From Pelagophyceae sp. CCMP2097 (Eukaryota; Sar; Pelagophyceae), in the NCBI GenBank assembly GCA_026770575.1, contig MU657365.1, positions 77,722 through 88,190 of the forward strand: a stretch of DNA of 10,469 nt, read 5' to 3'. Made by a program: the position numbers and the translations under genes. Of the stretch, positions 1 through 6,790 are shown in pieces. Position 1 is the stretch's first letter. Every line of letters starts with the position of its first letter. Below the pieces are notes generated by a model that worked only from the letters and a program-made list of their open reading frames with translations, did not search any database and was not told the DNA's origin.

Positions 1-333
1 GTCAGATTAAGAACCGACGAAAAAATCGGCAAAAGACGTTCAATATCTCAATAAGGCATTTATAAGACCCAATTAAAATCCATTAAATCCCTTACTGGGA
101 TATTATCCGGCTCCAGGGGCCCGGTTTTTAATCTGACCGGCGTTTTTTTAGGAACCGATGGTCGGTCCGGACTCTGCCTATGCTAAATTTCTCTCAGAGG
201 TCTTCCACGGACGCCTTGATTTGGGGGTGGAAGGAGGGGACCTAGGCGCGTCCCCTGGCAGCGTCAAAACCGCTATTAACGGCATATTCTCCGGCCTCTG
301 AATTTTTTCCCGCTTAGCCGGTTCTTAATCTGA
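1..333. mobile_element. Probable small non-autonomous DNA transposon (TIR element), possibly nested
   Basis: The segment opens with TCAGATTAAGAACCG (2-16) and closes with its exact reverse complement CGGTTCTTAATCTGA (319-333), a 15-bp terminal inverted repeat. A third copy, CGGTTTTTAATCTGAC at 122-137, matches the reverse complement of bases 1-16 at 15 of 16 positions. The unit could therefore be 1-137 with a second end further on, or one insertion inside another. A small subterminal hairpin (CCGA at 14-17, TCGG at 26-29) follows the left end. No transposase is encoded, so it would be non-autonomous, like a MITE. The left flank lies outside the window, so a target-site duplication cannot be checked. 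Base composition is less GC-rich than the genes. The superfamily is not identifiable by eye. Confidence 0.5.
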
Positions 334-547
334 GTTCTATTCTAAAGTCCCATCGCCGATACGTGTAGTCCGCCAACAAGACATCCTTATCGGGTCTGAA
401 AAATGTGGTCGAAATAGGAATCCTAGTGGCTCCGACGACGAAACCGAAAATTGTACTTGAAACGATCATCATGTTAATCAAATAATTTAAATGGAAAACG
501 AAATGCGTTTTTATTTTCAAGAAACTTTCGGGTTTCGTACTGAACAT
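314..547 (-). CDS. Doubtful short ORF divergent from gene A
   Basis: A 77-codon minus-strand frame ends inside the right inverted repeat of the TIR element. A second possible start, a Met-Met pair, is near 466-471, and from there about 50 residues follow, beginning with a hydrophobic stretch (IVSSTIFGFVVGAT). It lies in the moderately AT-rich stretch before gene A and is not an alternative reading of any gene exon called here. I do not recognise the product. It could be the 5' end of a gene broken by the TIR insertion, or chance. The overlap of its first codons with the presumed promoter of gene A counts against the longer version. Confidence 0.15.
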   Translation of the reverse strand: MFSTKPESFLKIKTHFVFHLNYLINMMIVSSTIFGFVVGATRIPISTTFFRPDKDVLLADYTYRRWDFRIELRLRTG

Positions 548-642
548 CTTTCAAAAATGCAAATTCACCCGGGTGTGGACCCTGAAAAAAGCTTCCATCT
601 CGTCCCGCTTCGTCGCTCTCGCCGCCTCCCTCGTGCCGTGCC
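478..642 (+). promoter_or_regulatory. AT-rich 5' block and presumed promoter/5'UTR of gene A
   Basis: Composition drops sharply in GC from about 478 to 570, with T- and A-tracts such as TTTTTATTTTCAAG and CTTTCAAAAATG, then rises again just before the start codon. Comparable TTTC/AAAA-rich blocks occur at the same place before genes B and C, which suggests a shared promoter type. The pair TTCAAGAA (516-523) is an inverted TTC..GAA repeat of the kind seen in heat-shock elements, but two units alone are weak evidence. I see no clear TATA box. The sequence just before the ATG (CTCGTGCCGTGCC) resembles the CTCGCGCC that precedes the other two starts. Confidence 0.4.
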
Positions 643-2510
643 ATGGAGCACATCGCCGCCGACGTCGCGCACGGCTGCGCACCGGTGCGCAAAAGGAGCC
701 TTTGGGGAGAGCGCCTTTGTGGAGAGCGCTTTTTTGCTGATATGTTTCCCTTTGTACTCTTGGCCCCGGCCATGCCCCGGGCCGGGGGTTGTGCCTGGCC
801 TCTGCGGGAAAAACCTCTCGGGGAACGCAGGGACCGTCGCTTTGCGGCCGCGGCAATCCCGTCTCCGCGTAGGCGTGGCGTGGCCCGGCGCCCCCGCGCC
901 GGCGCGCCGGCGCGGCAAACGGCGCGGCAGTCGGCGTGGCCGTGGCGGACGCCTCGCCGCACCGCCGCGCCGCCGGCGTCGACGCCTCGGCTGCCGCTTC
1001 GGACGACGGCGCAGCTTGGTACTACGGCGCCTCGTACGACCCGGACGCCGAAAACGCCGGCGCGGCCTCTGGCACGGACGGCGTCGTGGAGGCGTGGGAC
1101 GGCCAGTCGGGCACCCTGGCGGCGGCAACGTACGCCCTTTTGCGCGAGGCCGAAACGTATTTCTTCGACGAAGACTGCGCGGCCTCTGGCAACAACGCGC
1201 GCGCCTTTTACAGTAGAGTCCACTTGGATGCTGCCAAGTACGCCTTGTATGGCCAAGCTGCTGCAAAGTACGGTCAACTTGCCGCCAAGTACGCCCATAT
1301 TCCGGCTGCAAAGTACGACGCCGCAAAGTACGACGACGCCGCCGCCACCGCCGCCGCACCGGGCACGCCCGCGCGGCCGGACCCGGGCGCCGGCGACGAC
1401 GCCGCGTCCGGCGTGGTCTCTGGCGGCGCCTTGGAGGCGTACGTCGCCGGCGACTTTGGGGCTGCGGCGAAGGCCTTTTACGGTGGGGCGGCAGTACACG
1501 TCGTGCGCGTCGCTGCAAAGCCCGTCCTCGACGGCACGGCGGTGATGCCCACCAACGGCACGGCGATGAACCCTATCGTCCTCGAGTCGGCCGACGAGGC
1601 CTCGCGCCGCCGGGACGAATCCTCGCTCGGCAACTGGCACTTCCGCAGCGGCTGCGGCGCCGTCGCCGACGCCGACGCCGACGAAGACGACGCGGCGCCA
1701 GTAGCGTTTGGCGGCGTCGGCGGCTGGCTGCGCGTCAGCGGGCGCGGTGCCGCGTCGAAGCGCGCGCGCGAGTCCCCGCTCGGCGACTGGCAATTCCGCG
1801 GCATCGCCATCGCCGAAGACGACGACGACGCGGGCGCCGTCGGCGGCGTCTGTGGCTGTTTGCCCGTAGGCGGCTGGCTTTTCTCGAAGCGCAAGCGCGA
1901 CAAACCGCACTTTGACGCTGACCAGTCCCAGACGCGCCCGCGGCTCATTGGCGTCGGCGGTCGCAAAGTGCTCCTCGGCGCTTTTGGAGGCCCTTTTGGA
2001 GGCGCATCATCGCACGGCGAATGTGGCGCGCCGCGGGCGCCTGCGCCCGTCGAGGGCGCGTTTGCGCGCGCGACGGCGCTCCGCCGCGCCGCGTTTCGCC
2101 GCGAGGAGGAGCCTGTTTACGACTCGCGCCAACAATCCCGCAGCGCCGACGCCGACGACTTCTCGACGGCGTCCTCAGCGTGCGACCATGCATTCGAGGC
2201 CTACAACCCTTTGGCGTCGACGGCGTGCGACTGCTCCGAGTGTGAGTGCTCCGAGCGCGCGCGCGAGTGCGAGTGCGAGTCGGACGAGCCGGACTCGGAT
2301 TCGGACGTCGGGGCGCGCGCCTGCACGGACGAAGAGTCCGTCGAAGCGCCGCGCCTCGCGGCCCGGCGGCGCCGCGCGCCAGAGGCCGGCGGGACGGCGG
2401 AAATGGCGATGGGGACAGCGGAGCATCCCATCGACTTCACCCAGTGCCATGACGAATACGGCGGCTGCGCGGCGGACGGCGGCGCCTTGGCCCGCGCGGA
2501 CGGCCGCTGA
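643..2510 (+). CDS. Gene A: two-exon gene for a low-complexity acidic protein, 559 aa (exons 643-684 and 873-2510)
   Basis: I do not recognise the family. Exon 1 encodes 14 residues beginning MEHIAAD and ends on a codon boundary at GTGCGC. Exon 2 opens directly after an in-frame TAG and stays open to TGA at 2508. The start is chosen because MxHIAA recurs in gene C and the pre-ATG context is shared by all three genes. In order: an Ala/Gly/Tyr/Asp-rich region; five A-K-Y motifs at about residues 135-169; PIVL followed by acidic residues at 248; two related modules of about 45 residues, each with LG(N/D)W(H/Q)F, an acidic run and GGW, ending SKRARE (309) and SKRKRD (352); a six-Cys/Glu cluster (466-482); and a PIDFT motif at 533. 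The KR clusters could be nuclear localisation signals. No enzyme motif or membrane segment is visible. Function is unknown; a disordered nuclear or binding protein is an inference. The gene model is firm relative to the function. Confidence 0.7.
685..872 (+). other. Intron of gene A (188 bases)
   Basis: It begins GTGCGC and ends CCGCGTAG. Removing it joins the 643 frame to the frame of the long second exon without shifting a codon. Its last three bases are a TAG in the exon 2 frame. It shares the segment GCGCCTTTGT-GAGAGCG followed by a T-run with the intron of gene B, and the start GTGCGC and end CGCGTAG with that of gene C. CTGAT near 737, ahead of a T-rich stretch, is a possible branch site. 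Confidence 0.7.
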
Positions 2511-2825
2511 GCGCTCGCTGCGCGTCCGCCGCCAAAGGCGCGAGAAGCGGCCGTTTCGGCGCCACGGGCAACCGGTGCCGCCAGCAACGGGGGCGCGCTG
2601 GACTGCGCCCACGCACGATGACGCTGTAATGCATGATAAGGCCTCCCACACCCATGACAGCATGCATACATGACGCTGCATGAGACTCTTGACGGCGCCT
2701 GTTTCCATGCCGGAGTTCCCCGGCGCGCCGGCCGCGGGCTTTGCGGCGCCCACGTAGACTACCGCTGTGGCGTAGAGCTCGTCCATATCGGTTCGTTAGA
2801 GCGGGTGGGCGTCGTGTGGGATGGC
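2511..2825. other. Downstream region of gene A, with a block shared with the downstream region of gene B
   Basis: No convincing gene. TGTAA at 2625-2629 resembles the polyadenylation signal of some green algae, but nothing else supports it. From about 2734 to 2796 the sequence resembles 5459-5520 downstream of gene B: CGCGGGC, then GGCGCC, the exact CACGTAGACT (2751-2760 against 5481-5490), then CTCGTCCAT against CTCGTACAT. On the minus strand both copies read a short peptide with a central VYV, so this may be a remnant of an old convergent gene end or a conserved 3' element. Confidence 0.4.
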
Positions 2826-3010
2826 GGTCCGTCGGGGGTCCCGGAAACGGTCCCGGAGACGGTCCATCGGCGGTCCCGGAGATGGCCCCAGAGACGGCCC
2901 TAGAGACGGTCCCAGAGACGGTCCGTCGACGGTCTGTCGACGGTCAGGGCAGACGAGTCCCGGAGACGGTCCATCAGCGGTCTGGGAGACGGTCTCGGAG
3001 ACGGGCCTGT
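2826..3010. repeat. Minisatellite array, 12-bp unit GGTCCCGGAGAC
   Basis: About fourteen degenerate units follow each other, for example GGTCCCGGAAAC, GGTCCCGGAGAC, GGTCCATCGGC, GGCCCCAGAGAC and GGTCTCGGAGAC, with occasional 11-bp units and one longer interruption near 2945-2965. The unit is related to those of the larger arrays downstream. Open frames across it are a by-product of the 12-bp period and are not genes. Confidence 0.85.
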
Positions 3011-3164
3011 AGGCAGTCTTCTGCGGCCATCGACGGTTCAGAGACGTTCCCTCTTGCAGTAGTCATGCACGAGGCTTCGGCTTCCTTGTGCTCTTGAGCT
3101 CCAAGAGTTCCTTCGCCACGCAGCCCTCGACCAAGGAGGAGAACCGGAACTGAGATCGGCGCGC

Positions 3165-3194
3165 AAGGTTTCGCACCGTAAGGTTTCGCACCGT
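3165..3194. repeat. Perfect 15-bp tandem duplication
   Basis: AAGGTTTCGCACCGT occurs twice without a gap (3165-3179 and 3180-3194). It sits in the non-array block between two minisatellites. No function is apparent. Confidence 0.9.
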
Positions 3195-3340
3195 CCCGGC
3201 CGGGCGTCGCTTGCAGCACGCCGCGGCCTCTGACTTCTCGACGGCGGTGGCCGGCTCGAACCCTTTGGCATAGTACTCTTAGAGCACCACGCTCATCCGT
3301 CGCGCTGCGCCCTCGCTCGCCGTCGAGAACTTGAAGCACC
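3195..3340 (-). pseudogene. Dispersed block, copy 1 (possible decayed minus-strand gene fragment)
   Basis: This segment matches 6791-6962 in the same orientation and order. Shared pieces are CGGGCGTCGCTTGCA (3201-3215 and 6797-6811), CTTCTCGACGGCGGTG (3234-3249 and 6842-6857), TACTC-TAGAG, and CCTCGCTCGCCGTCGA (3311-3326 and 6942-6957). On the minus strand the shared end reads STASE in one frame and DGERGR in another. In this copy the first frame is broken by a stop soon afterwards. It may be a relic of a coding exon or simply a non-coding repeat; I cannot name a product. Confidence 0.35.
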
Positions 3341-3694
3341 GTTCGAAACGGCCCCTTTCGACGACCATTCGAAACGGCGCCTTGAGACGGCCCCTGGAGA
3401 CGGCCCCTTGAGACGGCCCTTTAGACGGCCATTCGAAACGGCGCCTTGAGATGGCCCCTCCAGACGGCCATTCGAAACGGCGTCTTGCGATGGCCTCTTT
3501 TCTTTCGACGGCCATTCGAAACAGCGCCTCGAGATGGCCCCTGGAGACGACCCCTTTCGACGCCATTCGAAACGGCGCCTTGAGACGGCCCCTCGAGACG
3601 CCCCCTGGAAACATCTCCTCGAGACGGCCCCTCGAGACGGCTCTTTTCATGGCCATTCGAAACGGCGCCTTGAGACGGCCCATCGAGAGGCTCG
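3341..3694. repeat. Minisatellite array, 13-bp unit AGACGGCCCCTCG, copy 1
   Basis: Roughly two dozen units such as AGACGGCCCCTGG, AGACGGCCATTCG and AAACGGCGCCTTG run head to tail, mostly 13 bp with a few of 10-20 bp. A pair of unit types (..CCATTCG followed by AAACGGCG..) alternates repeatedly, which gives a 26-bp-like higher order. It ends at TCGAGAGGCTCG (3683-3694), which is also the end of the second 13-bp array at 6058-6069. Confidence 0.9.
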
Positions 3695-4241
3695 GACGGT
3701 CCCTCGGAATGTCACTTGAACGGTCCCTCGACGGTCCCTTGGACGATCCCTTGGGTGGTCCTTTGGACAGTTCCTTTGGACAGTTCCTTTGGACAGTTCC
3801 TTTGGACAGTTCCTTAGGACAGTTCTATTGGAGGGTCCCTCGACGGTCTCTCGACGGTCCCTCTGCGACGGTCCCGTGGACGGTCCATGGGACGGTCGTT
3901 TGGACGGTCGCTCGGACGGTCCCTTGGACGGTCGCTTTGATGGTCCCTCGACGGTCCCTCGGACGATCCCGTCGGGCGGTCCTTTGGACAGTTCCTTTGA
4001 ACAGTTCCATTGAACAGTTCCATTGAACAGTTCCATTGGAGGGTCTTTCGATGGTCCCGTGAACGGTCCCTCTGCGACGGCCCCGTGGACGGTTTGTAGG
4101 GCGGTCGTTTGGACGGCCACTCGACTATCTCTGTGACGTCCCGCGGGTGGACCCTCGGACTGACCCTGCAACGTCCCTTGGGCGGGCCTTTGGACGGTCC
4201 TTTTGGATAGTCTTGGGCGGTCCCTTGAGCTATCTCTCGAC
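3695..4241. repeat. Minisatellite array, 12-13-bp unit ACGGTCCCTTGG, with a 221-bp higher-order repeat
   Basis: Units change abruptly from the 13-bp type to ACGGTCCCTYGG. Blocks of ACAGTTCCTTTGG occur at about 3765-3830 and, as ACAGTTCCATTGA variants, at about 3985-4036. The order GGTCCTTTGGACAG, ACAGTT block, AGGGTC, CTCTGCGACGG, CGTGGACGG, GGTCGTTTGGACGG is repeated with a start-to-start distance of 221 bp (3757 and 3978). Several frames stay open on both strands because 12 bp is four codons, but unit-length changes shift them, so I call no protein here. Confidence 0.9.
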
Positions 4242-4261
4242 GAAAAAAAGGGGTCAACAGT

Positions 4262-4294
4262 GTCGCTAAATGAATTTGCGAGGCTCGATCAAAT
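4262..4294. repeat. Short block shared by the upstream regions of genes B and C (copy 1)
   Basis: TCGCTAAATGAATTTGCG, then AGGCTCGATCAAA, resembles TCGCTCAATGAATTTCCCGG, then AAGGCTCATTCAAA, at about 7650-7684. It lies some 280 bases before the ATG of gene B, and its partner about 375 bases before that of gene C. It probably marks the left edge of the duplicated gene unit. Confidence 0.5.
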
Positions 4295-4311
4295 CCATAT
4301 GGGGACAAATG

Positions 4312-4349
4312 TTTAGGATTAGGACCAGGGTTGTTAGGATTAGGGTTAC
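4312..4349 (+). repeat. Degenerate telomere-like tract
   Basis: The tract reads TTTAGGA, TTAGGA, CCAGGG, TTG, TTAGGA, TTAGGG, TTAC. It is a short run of TTAGGG/TTTAGGG variants, the telomere repeat types common in protists and algae. It sits between the minisatellite array and the promoter block of gene B. It may be an interstitial telomeric remnant from a chromosome-end fusion or break repair, or chance similarity in six short units. Confidence 0.45.
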
Positions 4350-4404
4350 TGTGGACGTTCTGCGGCCCGCGCGGTCTCGCCGTGCGCGGGCTGCGACGGC
4401 TCTG

Positions 4405-4545
4405 TGCGTGCTGCAAAAAAATGTTTTGACTTTCCGGTTTCCGGTTTCCGACGGACATTTTGTAGTCCAAAAATGTGTTCAGAAAGCTAAACGTTTTCGA
4501 AGCTTCCAGAGTCCCGCGCCACCCACGTCTCCCTCGCGCCGCGCC
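4405..4545 (+). promoter_or_regulatory. AT-richer 5' block and presumed promoter/5'UTR of gene B
   Basis: A-tracts and T-tracts begin at about 4413. TTTCCGG is tandemly repeated at 4431-4450 (two full copies plus a third ending in TTTCCG). An imperfect inverted repeat, GGACATTTT against AAAAATGT with GGAC/GTCC arms, lies at about 4453-4477. The block ends in CCCTCGCGCCGCGCC before the ATG, like the other two genes. Confidence 0.4.
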
Positions 4546-5335
4546 ATGCAGCCCCGCGCCCGGACGGTGCACACCGGCGCCTTTGTCGAGAGCGTTTTTT
4601 TCGTGCACTCTACTCCTCGCTGCTTTTTGCGCACCCTTGCTCCGTGCACCCTTCTCTCACGGCACCGCATTCGGACTTTGCGCGCGTCACACGCCCGCCG
4701 CGTAGGCGCCGACGTGGCGCGAGGAGTGCTTCCGCGGCGCGGTCTGCGCGTTTGCGCCCGCGCAACGCGCTGTCGTCATCATCAACGACGACGCCGCCCA
4801 CGACGCCGACTCCGGCGTCTGGGAGGCCGTAAAGTTCATCGAGGGCGCGTACGACGAGATGGGCGAGGACGTCGATGAAGACCAAGGCTACGACTCCGAC
4901 GAATGGGCGCCGCCGGACGTCCGCGACGCCGGCTGCGACGACTACGCCGCTGCCGCCGCGCATCCGGACGCGCGCGGCGCCTTCTGCGGCGGCTACGCCG
5001 CCATCGTGGACGTGGACGACGGCGCGGGCACCGCCGAGCTGGCCGCGCGCATCTTCCTCCTCGGCCTCCTCTCCGAGTCCTCCCCGCGCGGCGCCGCCAG
5101 GGCCTCGGACGACGACGAAGGCTACTTTCCCTTTTTTGATGGGTACGACGACGCCTATTGCTACGGCAAGAAAGGCGACGACTGGGCGCCCTGGGCCGAC
5201 GAAAAGTACGACCCACCAACCGCCGCAGACGACATTTTCGAAAGCGCGGCCACTCGAGCGCCGCGGGCGACCACCGGTGCGCTTCACCGCCGCCTCCGGG
5301 GGGCGGGACCCGCCACGCGCGACGACGCGCCATGA
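4546..5335 (+). CDS. Gene B: two-exon gene for an acidic Tyr/Asp/Ala-rich protein, 216 aa (exons 4546-4566 and 4706-5335)
   Basis: I do not recognise the family. It has the same architecture as genes A and C. A seven-residue exon 1 (MQPRART) ends on a codon boundary at GTGCAC. Exon 2 starts right after an in-frame TAG with APT, as in gene C, and ends at TGA 5333. The protein has VVIINDD at residues 30-36, an aliphatic run followed by acidic residues. A Tyr/Asp-rich middle and two D(E/D)WAP motifs follow, with one hydrophobic patch near ARIFLLGLL too short to be a convincing membrane segment. The last part is basic and Ala/Arg-rich. It is less than half the length of its paralogues and lacks their KRAR clusters and long acid runs, so it may be a truncated member or a distinct short form. 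Exon 1 is the least certain part, because it is short and its donor is GTGCAC, not GTGCGC. Confidence 0.6.
4567..4705 (+). other. Intron of gene B (139 bases)
   Basis: It begins GTGCAC and ends CCGCGTAG, with the following GCGCCGACG identical to the start of exon 2 in gene C. The segment GGCGCCTTTGTCGAGAGCG plus a T-run (4576-4601) matches the gene A intron. The final TAG is in the exon 2 frame, so splicing is needed to link the ATG to the long open frame. Confidence 0.6.
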
Positions 5336-5575
5336 TGGAGCACGCGCCTGATACGCCTGATAATTGATAATCATGAGACCTTGACGCACATGACATGCAC
5401 ACATGCCCCTGCGTGACACACATGAGAGCACGCACTGCGTGATCCCCGGCACGCAAACCGCGGGCGGGGAGACCTGGCGCCACGTAGACTGCCTCGTTGG
5501 GGCGGCCCTCGTACATGCGCCATTTGTCGTCGCGGGCGGGCGATGGCCGTCGCGACATGCCGGGCGGGAGCAGTG
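5336..5575. other. Downstream region of gene B with the shared 3' block
   Basis: No convincing gene. TGATAATTGATAATCATGAG at about 5356-5376 is locally AT-rich and may lie near the transcript end. The segment 5459-5520 is the second copy of the block described after gene A (CACGTAGACT at 5481-5490). Its minus-strand reading, with MYEGRPNEAVYVAPG, looks more protein-like than the copy after gene A, but I see no start, stop or partner exon that would make a gene. Confidence 0.35.
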
Positions 5576-5770
5576 ACGGTGTATTCGGGTCGGGTTTTCA
5601 ATCTGTGTCGCGCCCTCAGGTCACGGGTTTGTCGAACGACCAAACCCGTCTTCTCGGGTCGGGTTCGGGTTCGGGCCACGGCCAGACCCGCTCAAAGACG
5701 GGTCGGCCAAAACGCGCAAACCCGGCAAACCTGACCCGCGGTTTCAAGGGCAAACCCGAACCCGTCGTTG
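5576..5770. repeat. GGGTTCGGG-rich dispersed repeat, copy 1
   Basis: It shares GGTGTATTCGGGTCG, CGGGTTTGTCGA, GGGTCGGGTTCGGG, GGGCCACGGCCAGACCC, CTCAAAGACGGGTCGGCC and AACCCGGCAAAC, in that order, with 6611-6768. This copy starts CGGGTCGGGTTT and ends AAACCCGAACCCG, an imperfect inverted terminal pair, so it may be a small transposable element. The two copies flank the second minisatellite composite in direct orientation. Confidence 0.6.
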
Positions 5771-5781
5771 CTCATATCTCA

Positions 5782-6069
5782 GGCTCATCGAGACGGCCCC
5801 TCGAGACGACCCTTGAAGACGGCACCTTGAGATGGCCCCTGGAGACGGCCATTCGAGACGACCCTTTGAGACGGCTACTCAAAATGGAGCCTTGGGACGG
5901 CCCTTGGAGACGGTGCCTCTAACCGGCCACTCGAAACGGCGCCTCGAGACGGCACCTCGAAATGGCGCCCCGAGAAGGCTTTCTCCGGCCCCTCGAGACG
6001 GCCATTCGAAAAGGCCCCTCAAGACGGCTTCTCGAGACGGCCTCTTGAGACGGCCCTTCGAGAGGCTCG
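5782..6069. repeat. Minisatellite array, 13-bp unit AGACGGCCCCTCG, copy 2
   Basis: The same unit family as 3341-3694: AGACGGCCCCTCG, AGACGACCCTTG, AGATGGCCCCTGG, AGACGGCCATTCG and AAACGGCGCCTCG. It ends at the same TCGAGAGGCTCG (6058-6069) and then switches to the 12-bp type, exactly as copy 1 does. Confidence 0.9.
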
Positions 6070-6256
6070 TCTCTCGGATGATCGCTTGGGCGGTCCCTTG
6101 GAGAGTTCTTTTGAGCAGTTCCCTTTCGAAAGGTCCTGGAGACGGGCCCTCTGTGACAGTCGCTTTGATTGGCGGCCCCTCGACGGTCCCCTGGACGGTC
6201 ACTCGGCTGCCGGTCCCTCTGCGACGGTCCCTCGGACGGTCCCTCGGAATCGCGGC
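6070..6256. repeat. Minisatellite array, 12-bp unit ACGGTCCCTCGG, copy 2 (short)
   Basis: Units GCGGTCCCTTGG, ACGGTCCCCTGG, ACGGTCCCTCGG, with CTCTGCGACGG and an AGTTC-rich patch (6103-6125), follow the same order as the 221-bp higher-order unit of the first array. It is about a third as long as copy 1. Confidence 0.85.
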
Positions 6257-6300
6257 GGCGGCCCGGTCTCTTGCGAGGAACCCTGCGTGGGGGCTTGAGA

Positions 6301-6582
6301 AGGCCCTTGAAAAAGACCTCACAAGTGACCGCGCAGAGGCCTTGCAAGTGACCACAAAAGAGGCCTTGCAGGGGCTCGTCCGGAGGGCTCTTCAAGGCCC
6401 TTGAAAAAGGCTTCGCAATCGACCGCGCAGAGGCGGGGCAAGTGGTCACGAAAGAGGCCTTGCAGGGGTCGTTCTGAGGGCCCTTCGAGGGCCCTTGATA
6501 GAGGCCTTGTAAGTTCTAAAGTGGCCGTGTAGAGGCAGGGCGAGTGGCCGCTAAAGAGGCCTTGCAGGGCTGTCGAACACCC
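6301..6582. repeat. Three tandem copies of a 94-bp repeat
   Basis: Copies begin at 6301, 6395 and 6489 with (A/G)GGCCCTTGA, followed by GACCGCGCAGAGG, a GTGRYC motif, AAAGAGGCCTTGCAGGG, then TCGTYC or a variant. The third copy is most diverged (GGCCGTGTAGAGG). The period is not a multiple of three, so the open frames across it are not a repeat protein. Confidence 0.85.
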
Positions 6583-6610
6583 GGTGGTGGCGGCAGGAGG
6601 CCACCGCGGG

Positions 6611-6768
6611 GATGGTGTTTTCGGGTCGCGGGTTTGTCGACCATACCCGCCTTCGAAGGGTCGGGTTCGGGCCACGGCCAGACCCACTCAAAGACCACTC
6701 AAAGACGGGTCGGCCTAAACGCGCTAACCCGGCAAACGGGCCCGACCCTTGGGTTTTCATCGCAAACC
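6611..6768. repeat. GGGTTCGGG-rich dispersed repeat, copy 2
   Basis: Second copy of 5576-5770 in the same orientation, with a short internal duplication (CACTCAAAGAC twice, 6686-6707) and a shorter left part. It ends near TTTTCATCGCAAACC, where copy 1 has GGTTTCAAGGGCAAACC. Confidence 0.6.
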
Positions 6769-6790
6769 AAAAACTATCCCTGCTTCTGAT

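Noticed and set aside
516..530. Heat-shock element in the gene A promoter
   Set aside because: Only one TTC/GAA inverted pair is in register, and the next TTC is shifted by a base; noted in the promoter entry but not called.
491..1216. ATG at 491 as an alternative start for gene A
   Set aside because: It lies in the AT-rich promoter block, reads an Arg-rich shadow frame and does not match the starts of the paralogues.
474..1910. 478-codon minus-strand open frame opposite gene A
   Set aside because: It spans the AT-rich promoter and intron of gene A and gives an Arg/Val/Gly-rich translation with no motif. Long antisense frames are expected opposite GC-rich codons.
936..2510. Intronless gene A starting with GTG at 936
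   Set aside because: A GTG start is unlikely in a eukaryotic nuclear gene. The frame is open back to the TAG at 870-872, and the spliced model explains all three genes at once.
2766..2786. Minus-strand MDELY resembling the end of green fluorescent protein
   Set aside because: Five residues only, the flanking residues do not fit, and the surroundings are natural repeat DNA; coincidence.
3279..4171. Repeat-protein genes across the minisatellites (for example TVPWTV or RDRPRDRR translations)
   Set aside because: The open frames come from a 12-bp period being four codons. Frequent 11- and 13-bp units break every frame and both strands look equally open.
4610..5452. 280-codon minus-strand frame opposite gene B
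   Set aside because: It mirrors the biased codons of gene B on the other strand, with no recognisable domain.
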